In this document: positions 5,794 through 10,406 of the stretch, one piece after another
How positions within the stretch are numbered: position 1 is the stretch's first letter
Layout of the letters: the number at the start of each line of letters is the position of its first letter
Origin: Acidobacteriaceae bacterium
GTDB taxonomy: Bacteria; Acidobacteriota; Terriglobia; Terriglobales; Acidobacteriaceae
Assembly: GCA_003165455.1 (NCBI GenBank)
Contig: PLUJ01000197.1
Coordinates: 131-10,536, forward strand
Reading direction: 5' to 3'
Length of the DNA stretch: 10,406 bases
Program-made: the position numbers and the translations under genes
The notes under the pieces: model-generated
What the model saw: the letters and a program-made list of their open reading frames with translations, nothing else
Told to the model about the DNA's origin: nothing
Databases searched by the model: none

Positions 5794-7146
5794 CTATCCG
5801 CGAATCGTTTTCGACGCCCCATCCCAGGTTGCGATCGTATTCTTGAAATAAGCGTAATTAGCCAAATGGCAGCCAATCGCCGCATGGTTGCCGAACTCCT
5901 CGTCTTCAACTGTATGTTTGCGGCTGCGAACTGCGTTAAAGAAATTTGCCTGATGCGCGGAAATGTCGCTATAGCCCTGCGGAGCGGTAAACGTCTCAGC
6001 TTCGACGGTCTGGTATTCGAGCGGAGGAATAGGCGGATGTTCGGCCCCCCATTGCGCTAGATATTGCTTGCGCAAGCGGATCGGCCATCCTTTCGTGGAA
6101 TATTCCTCGGGCTTTGGAGTCACATCTTGCGGAATGAATACCAAGGTTTGACCATTAATCTCCATCGTGCCCTTGGTCCCGTGAAACTTGATAGGTTCAC
6201 CACCGGCATTGTTCAAATTGCATCGCAGCACCACACGAAACTTCGGGTAATCGTAAAGCGTCTCGATTACATCCGGAAAGTCGCGTCCATCTTTCCAACG
6301 AAATAATCCGCCACTAGATTGCGCCCGCTGCGGCGCTTCATTGGTACCGGAGATAAAATGGATTCCGGAGAGTAGATGTACGAACAGATCGCCGGCCAGA
6401 CCCTCGCCATAGTCGGAGAAGCAGCGCCAGCGGAAGAACCGCGCTGCATCAAATGGACGTTTCGGAGCACCAACAAGAAATCCGTTCCAGTCTATGGTTT
6501 GCTCGCTAGCATCGGGAGGAATGGGATAAACCCATGCGCCGCTGGCCGAGTTCCGGTCGGACGAGCCTTCGATAAAGAACACTTCACCAAGCGCTCCAGA
6601 AGCGTAGAGTTCTCGCGCCTTCTCATAAACGATGGAACTCACGCGCTGGCTGCCCACTTGCATGATGCGATTTCCCTGGTGGACCGCTTCTACCATCGCG
6701 AAGCCATCCTCCACGGTGTGCGACATCGGTTTTTCGCAGTAAACATCTTTGCCCGCTGCGCATGCGTCCACCACAACGCGGCGATGCTGGTGGTCGGGCA
6801 CCGCCACGATCACCGCGTCTACATCCTTGCGGTCTAGAATTTCTTTGTAATTGCGGGTTGTGGGAACTTGCTTCTGTAACGCTTCCTGGCCTGCCTCATG
6901 CCGGCTGTCATATAGATCGCAAATGGCAACGCACTCAATGCCGGGCACAGCGAGCGATGCTTGCAGAAGTTCGCAACCACGAGTGCCCGTACCAATCGAA
7001 GCGAAACGGATTCGGTCGCTCGGTGCGACAGTTCGATCGGCGCCCCATAACGTGGCTGGCTCTAGCAGTGTGAGTTTTACCGCAGCGCCTGCAGCCACAG
7101 AGGCGGTACCGATCCGCATGAAGCGGCGACGCGTCAAAACGCTCAT
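5794..7146 (-). CDS. Tat-exported Gfo/Idh/MocA family oxidoreductase
   Basis: A 450-residue protein. The N-terminus has a twin-arginine motif (TRRRFM at residues 5-10), then a hydrophobic alanine-rich stretch and a likely cleavage area near 'LWGADR' at 33-38. The Rossmann fold follows with 'IGTGTRG' at 51-57, 'YCEKPMS' at 136-142 (Lys139) and the active-site segment 'GDLFVHLLSGIHF' at 252-264 with His257. This is the long exported subgroup common in Acidobacteria, Planctomycetes and Verrucomicrobia. In such exported members NAD(P) is expected to be bound tightly in the cytoplasm and carried through Tat, as in glucose-fructose oxidoreductase of Zymomonas. The ATG at 7146 has GGGGGA 7 bases upstream. 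It is the first gene of a two-gene operon with the exported isomerase. Substrate and electron acceptor are unknown. Confidence 0.88.
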   Translation of the reverse strand: MSVLTRRRFMRIGTASVAAGAAVKLTLLEPATLWGADRTVAPSDRIRFASIGTGTRGCELLQASLAVPGIECVAICDLYDSRHEAGQEALQKQVPTTRNYKEILDRKDVDAVIVAVPDHQHRRVVVDACAAGKDVYCEKPMSHTVEDGFAMVEAVHQGNRIMQVGSQRVSSIVYEKARELYASGALGEVFFIEGSSDRNSASGAWVYPIPPDASEQTIDWNGFLVGAPKRPFDAARFFRWRCFSDYGEGLAGDLFVHLLSGIHFISGTNEAPQRAQSSGGLFRWKDGRDFPDVIETLYDYPKFRVVLRCNLNNAGGEPIKFHGTKGTMEINGQTLVFIPQDVTPKPEEYSTKGWPIRLRKQYLAQWGAEHPPIPPLEYQTVEAETFTAPQGYSDISAHQANFFNAVRSRKHTVEDEEFGNHAAIGCHLANYAYFKNTIATWDGASKTIRG

Positions 7147-7466
7147 CGATGATCCCCCGGACTTAGTAACGACGAGTAGTCTACGCCGTCCGCCTTGTGG
7201 ATGCGAATTTATGATTTGTGCGTTGTATCAGGAGAGGGATCGGAGATTCAGTCGTGGCAAATGCATTTGGCGAATATAAGGTCAAAGCGGACGGCATGGG
7301 AGAGCGTCTGGTTGAGTGCGAACTGCGGCCCTCTAAGGAAGATGTCCTACCGTTACCAGCCGTAACTTGGAAGGAGGAAGCGTTTTGGCGTATAACAGGA
7401 AGTTGCATCCACGCATTCTCCCCGCGGATCGGCAACGACTGATGAATTTTGATAAGCGAGTGAAAA
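7147..7466. other. 320-base divergent intergenic region
   Basis: This stretch separates the leftward exported-sugar operon from the rightward citrate synthase gene. It should hold promoters for both. A good candidate is seen for citrate synthase (7367-7396). I found no convincing hexamer pair for the leftward operon. GTAG-T-CTAC at 7176-7184 is a small palindrome of uncertain meaning. A GTG-started open frame at 7218-7442 encodes no recognisable protein and contains the citrate synthase promoter candidate, so I do not call it a gene. Confidence 0.5.
7367..7396 (+). promoter_or_regulatory. Candidate sigma-70 type promoter for citrate synthase
   Basis: TTGGAA (7367-7372, 4 of 6 to consensus) and TATAAC (7391-7396, 5 of 6) are separated by 18 bases. 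Transcription would begin near 7403 and give a leader of about 64 bases before the ATG at 7467. Confidence 0.42.
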
Positions 7467-8612
7467 ATGTCCAGCGTCACCCAAACTCCTGCCACTAAAG
7501 GTCTGGAGGGGGTTGTTGCCACAACCTCCAGCATTTGTTACATCGACGGCGACCGCGGCGTTCTTGCCTATCGCGGCATCGACATTCACGAACTCGCCGA
7601 CCACTCCAATTTTGAGGAGACCTGCTATCTGTTGTGGTTCGGAAGGCTTCCCCTCCGCCACGAATTGAAAGAACTGCACGAAAAGCTCGCCGAAGAGCGA
7701 AAAATGGATCCTGCGATCCTCGATCTCATTCGTAACGCGCCGCGCCATGCCTTGCCCATGGACGTTTTGCGCACCGCAGTCTCGGCGTTGTCGTTCTACG
7801 ATCCAGAAGAGAAGAGTAACGATCATAAAGCGAATGTAAACAAGGCCATTCGCCTGACTTCGCAGATTGCAATGATCGTTGCCGCCTACGATCGCATCCG
7901 CAAAGGCAGTCCAGTGATTGAGCCTGATCGCTCGCTTTCCCATGCCGCTAATTTTCTGCTGATGCTCAACGGCAAGCGTCCCTCGACTACTGCGGAGCGC
8001 GCTTTAGATATCGCGCTTATTTTGCACGCCGATCATGAACTGAACGCCTCAACCTTTGCAGCGCGGGTGACGGCCGCGACTCTTTCCGATATGCACTCCG
8101 CGATCACCTCGGCGATCGGGGCGTTAAAGGGGCCGCTCCACGGAGGCGCGAACGAGGCTGTTTTCCACATCCTCGAAGCCATCGACAAAGCAGGCGTCGA
8201 TGCCCTCGATTATGTCAAGGGTATGCTCGCGCAAAAGAAGAAAGTCCCCGGATTTGGCCATCGCGTTTATCACACGGAAGATCCCCGAGCTACGCACCTG
8301 CGGGTTATGTCCCGCGACCTGGGAAACGCTAGCGGCCAGGCCAAGTGGTTCGAGATGTCGCATAAGATTGAAGAGTTCATCAAGGCGGACAAGAAGTTGA
8401 ATGCGAACGTCGATTTCTATTCCGCATCGACTTATCACACCCTTGGGATTGACGTTGACTTGTTCACGCCGATCTTCGCCGTGTCTCGCATCAGCGGTTG
8501 GGCGGCGCATGTAATCGAGCAACTTGACGATAACCGCCTAATCCGTCCGCGCGCCGAGTATTTAGGCCCGGATTACCCGAACAGGTACGTGCCGATCGAG
8601 AAGCGCGGGTAG
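7467..8612 (+). CDS. gltA: Citrate synthase (short bacterial form)
   Basis: A 381-residue protein that condenses acetyl-CoA and oxaloacetate to citrate in the TCA cycle. The catalytic triad of the family is complete: His225 in 'GPLHGGANEA', His265 in 'GFGHRVY' and Asp316 in 'NVDFYSA'; the oxaloacetate-binding His190 is in 'HADHELNAST'. The length is that of the dimeric, short-form enzymes of Bacillus and archaea rather than the longer hexameric E. coli type, which carries an extra N-terminal NADH-binding domain. The short group also includes 2-methylcitrate synthases, and the sequence alone does not separate them. No methylcitrate dehydratase or methylisocitrate lyase gene is adjacent, which mildly favours citrate synthase. 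The ATG at 7467 has a weak GAG 6 bases upstream. It appears monocistronic, with its own promoter candidate and a hairpin terminator at 8654-8683. Confidence 0.93.
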   Translation: MSSVTQTPATKGLEGVVATTSSICYIDGDRGVLAYRGIDIHELADHSNFEETCYLLWFGRLPLRHELKELHEKLAEERKMDPAILDLIRNAPRHALPMDVLRTAVSALSFYDPEEKSNDHKANVNKAIRLTSQIAMIVAAYDRIRKGSPVIEPDRSLSHAANFLLMLNGKRPSTTAERALDIALILHADHELNASTFAARVTAATLSDMHSAITSAIGALKGPLHGGANEAVFHILEAIDKAGVDALDYVKGMLAQKKKVPGFGHRVYHTEDPRATHLRVMSRDLGNASGQAKWFEMSHKIEEFIKADKKLNANVDFYSASTYHTLGIDVDLFTPIFAVSRISGWAAHVIEQLDDNRLIRPRAEYLGPDYPNRYVPIEKRG

Positions 8613-8653
8613 TTTATCGGCGGGTTTTCAAAGGCATCCAGACAGTTCATTCA

Positions 8654-8683
8654 AGTGGCGCTCCGAGCGGGGCGCCATTGCTT
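8654..8683 (+). terminator. Probable intrinsic terminator after citrate synthase
   Basis: TGGCGC at 8656-8661 pairs with GCGCCA at 8672-8677. Wobble pairs and one more A-T pair extend this to about 9 pairs around an 8-base loop. A T-rich tail, TTGCTTTTG, follows. It lies about 40 bases after the citrate synthase stop and before the cysteine desulfurase gene. Confidence 0.5.
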
Positions 8684-8741
8684 TTGCTGGAAATGACTGC
8701 CCACTCGACCGGCGCTCAAGAACAGGTAGAATGGATAGCAG

Positions 8742-9911
8742 ATGACGCGCCGCATTTACCTCGACAATAATGCCTCCACGCCGGTACTGCCTGAGGTGTT
8801 CGAGGCCATGCGTCCGTATTTTGGCGAGCATTTCGGCAACGCCTCGTCGATCCATCATCATGGGCAGGAGACTCGCGCTGTAGTGGAGCGGGCTCGCGAT
8901 TCGGTGGCCCGTCTGTTGTCCTGCCACGGTCAGGAGGTTGTTTTTACCAGCGGAGGCACCGAGAGCGATAATCTCGCAATCGCGGGGCTGGTCGCGCCCG
9001 GCGACCATGTCATTACTTCGACAATCGAGCACCACGCGGTGCTTCATGCCTGCAAACATTTAGAAGATATAGGTTGCGAAGTCAGTTATGTTCCGGTGGA
9101 TGGCCGCGGCGTGGTTGATCCGCAGGATGTATCCAGAGCATTGCGTCCTCGGACGAAATTGATTTCCATCATGCTGGCGAATAACGAGACCGGAGTGCTG
9201 CAGCCGGTCGAGGAAATCGGCAAGATTGCCGCCGGAGCAGACGTTTTGTTTCATGTGGACGCGGTACAGGCCGCGGCGAAGATTCCGATTGATGTCGGCC
9301 GCATTGGCTGCGATGCTTTATCGATTTCAGGTCACAAGATGCACGCGCCTCAAGGTGTTGGCGCCCTCTATGTCCGCAAAGGGACACCTTTGCAGCCGTT
9401 ATTTTATGGTGGCCGGCATGAGCGTTCGCGGCGCGCAGGCACAGAAAATGTTGCCGGAATTGTTGGATTAGGGAAAGCCGCTGAGTTGGCGATGCAGGCT
9501 TTCGAATGTGGGGGCGACAAGAATATTTCGATATTGCGCGATCGATTGGAGCAGGGAATTCTGGCACAGGTGGAGGATGCCGGCGTAAATAGTTCCCATG
9601 CGGCGCGGGTTCCGAATACGTCGAACATTTACTTTGATCACATCGAAGGCGAGTCGATGGTGATCTCGCTGGATCTGAAGGGGCTGGCGGTGTCCACGGG
9701 TGCTGCATGCTCTTCCGGGGCGATTGAGCCGTCGCATGTTCTCACTGCCATGGGATTACGCACGGATCGAGCGCGATCCAGTATCCGTTTCAGTCTTGGG
9801 AAGCAAAACACGGCGGAGGAAATTGCCTTTGCGTTGGCGTTGGTGCCGGAGACGGTTGCGCGGCTGAGGGAGTTATCTCCGGTCTATAAAAAACAGACAG
9901 TTTATTCCTAA
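8742..9911 (+). CDS. Cysteine desulfurase (NifS/IscS family), probable sulfur donor for MnmA
   Basis: A 389-residue PLP enzyme of aminotransferase class V that takes sulfur from L-cysteine as an enzyme-bound persulfide. Landmarks in order are 'YLDNNASTP' at 6-14, 'TSGGTESDNLAI' at 69-80, His97 in 'TIEHHAV' stacking on PLP, 'NNETG' at 147-151, Asp173 in 'HVDAVQ', the PLP lysine Lys199 in 'SGHKMHAPQG', 'RAGTEN' at 231-236, and the persulfide-carrying Cys323 in 'GAACSSGAIEPSHV'. The ATG at 8742 has GGA about 6 bases upstream. The stop overlaps nothing, but mnmA starts 1 base later, so the two are almost certainly co-transcribed and translationally coupled. This parallels YrvO-MnmA of B. subtilis, a desulfurase dedicated to tRNA thiolation. 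No iscU or other Fe-S assembly gene is next to it, although genes beyond the window are unseen. A general IscS role cannot be excluded. Confidence 0.93.
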   Translation: MTRRIYLDNNASTPVLPEVFEAMRPYFGEHFGNASSIHHHGQETRAVVERARDSVARLLSCHGQEVVFTSGGTESDNLAIAGLVAPGDHVITSTIEHHAVLHACKHLEDIGCEVSYVPVDGRGVVDPQDVSRALRPRTKLISIMLANNETGVLQPVEEIGKIAAGADVLFHVDAVQAAAKIPIDVGRIGCDALSISGHKMHAPQGVGALYVRKGTPLQPLFYGGRHERSRRAGTENVAGIVGLGKAAELAMQAFECGGDKNISILRDRLEQGILAQVEDAGVNSSHAARVPNTSNIYFDHIEGESMVISLDLKGLAVSTGAACSSGAIEPSHVLTAMGLRTDRARSSIRFSLGKQNTAEEIAFALALVPETVARLRELSPVYKKQTVYS

Positions 9912-9912
9912 C

Positions 9913-10406
9913 ATGGAAAGCGTTAAGACAATTGCCGTAGCCATGTCGGGCGGTGTGGATTCTTCCACCGTGGCGGCCATGCTGCGCGCCGGCGGGCACA
10001 ACATTATCGGTTTGACGATGCAGTTGTGGAATCAACGCCGCATGGCGGGCCACGAGGGCATGCCAGAGGCCGTAACGGGCCGGTGTTGCTCTCTGGACGA
10101 CGTGTACGATGCTCGCCGCGTTGCCGAACACATCGGGATACCTTATTACGTGGTGAATCACGAAGACCGTTTCGAGCGCGATGTGGTTCGTCCGTTCGTT
10201 GCCGAGTATCTTTCGGGCCGCACTCCTATCCCATGCAGCCTCTGCAATAATCATCTGAAGTTCGATCAGTTACTCATCGTTGCGCGGCAGATCGGAGCCG
10301 ATTGCGTGGCGACCGGACACTACGCTCGGGTGGAATATGACGATCGCCGGGGGCGTTGGTTGCTTAAGCGTCCTGCGGACCGCGGCAAGGATCAGACGTA
10401 TTTTCT
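9913..10406 (+). CDS. mnmA: tRNA-specific 2-thiouridylase MnmA, N-terminal part (cut by window edge)
   Basis: The first 164 codons of MnmA, which uses ATP and persulfide sulfur to make 2-thiouridine at U34 of Lys, Glu and Gln tRNAs. The ATP-binding PP-loop 'SGGVDSS' is at residues 12-18, and the adenylation-domain segment 'ATGHYARV' at 133-140 is typical. The first catalytic cysteine (equivalent to Cys102 of E. coli) is Cys111 in 'TPIPCSLCNNHLKF'. A second cysteine, Cys108, makes a CxxC where E. coli has Asp. The 'GRCCSLDD' segment near 57-63 is also present. The second catalytic cysteine and the C-terminal domains lie beyond the window. The ATG at 9913 follows the desulfurase stop by 1 base and has little ribosome site of its own, suggesting re-initiation. 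Confidence 0.93.
   Translation, partial: MESVKTIAVAMSGGVDSSTVAAMLRAGGHNIIGLTMQLWNQRRMAGHEGMPEAVTGRCCSLDDVYDARRVAEHIGIPYYVVNHEDRFERDVVRPFVAEYLSGRTPIPCSLCNNHLKFDQLLIVARQIGADCVATGHYARVEYDDRRGRWLLKRPADRGKDQTYF

Noticed and set aside
1476..7146. Recent duplication of one isomerase-oxidoreductase pair to make the other
   Set aside because: The two isomerases and the two oxidoreductases share only family motifs, differ in length and signal peptides, and are in a different gene order; they are old paralogues or independent acquisitions.
7218..7442. Small 74-residue GTG-started open frame upstream of citrate synthase
   Set aside because: No ribosome site at the GTG, no recognisable protein similarity, mixed codon use, and it contains the citrate synthase promoter candidate at 7367-7396.
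7353..7943. 196-codon minus-strand open frame over the start of citrate synthase
   Set aside because: It lies opposite a fully conserved citrate synthase reading frame; its length follows from the codon bias of the real gene.
8705..8732. Promoter-like TCGACC, 16 bases, TAGAAT before the cysteine desulfurase
   Set aside because: Transcription would begin almost at the ATG (8742), excluding the apparent ribosome site. A leaderless message is possible but not supported enough to call.
9169..9737. Long minus-strand open frames opposite the cysteine desulfurase
   Set aside because: Shadows of a complete PLP enzyme with all motifs intact on the plus strand.

Overview
The window looks like chromosomal DNA of a free-living, moderately GC-rich bacterium, most likely an Acidobacteriota member. 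This is an inference from three things: gene style, the abundance of Tat-exported sugar oxidoreductases and isomerases, and an MnmA with a CxxC active-site segment. No marker gene here settles the taxonomy. There are nine well-supported protein genes, two of them cut by the window edges. I see no tRNA, rRNA, CRISPR array, insertion sequence or prophage.

Layout. 1-319 (minus) is the N-terminal end of an ABC-F type ATPase. 533-1021 (plus) is a stand-alone CheX-like chemotaxis phosphatase. It is preceded by a strikingly good sigma-28 (FliA) promoter match, TAAAG-N13-14-GCCGAT type geometry with exactly 11 bases between the two octamers. 1022-1475 is a long gene-free stretch with short direct repeats and small hairpins. 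1476-4827 (plus) is a tight three-gene operon: TIM-barrel sugar isomerase/epimerase, Gfo/Idh/MocA oxidoreductase, and MFS transporter. Facing it, 4835-7146 (minus) is a two-gene operon with the same two enzyme families, but both proteins carry twin-arginine export signals. The facing stop codons are only 7 bases apart. 7147-7466 is a divergent promoter region. 7467-8612 (plus) is a short-form citrate synthase followed by a probable hairpin terminator. 8742-9911 (plus) is a NifS/IscS-type cysteine desulfurase, and 1 base later mnmA (tRNA 2-thiouridylase) runs off the right edge.

How the genes work together. The most interesting block is 1476-7146: two oxidoreductase plus isomerase/epimerase pairs, one apparently cytoplasmic with a transporter and one apparently exported. 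Such pairs are known in 3-keto-glycoside chemistry (for example YcjS/YcjR of E. coli and the DgpA/DgpBC and CarA/CarBC C-glycoside systems). The locus could therefore be a two-compartment pathway for oxidising and then epimerising or cleaving glycosides or modified sugars. Substrate and reaction cannot be read from the sequence. At the right end, the desulfurase probably supplies persulfide sulfur to MnmA for 2-thiouridine at the tRNA wobble position, as the B. subtilis YrvO-MnmA pair does.
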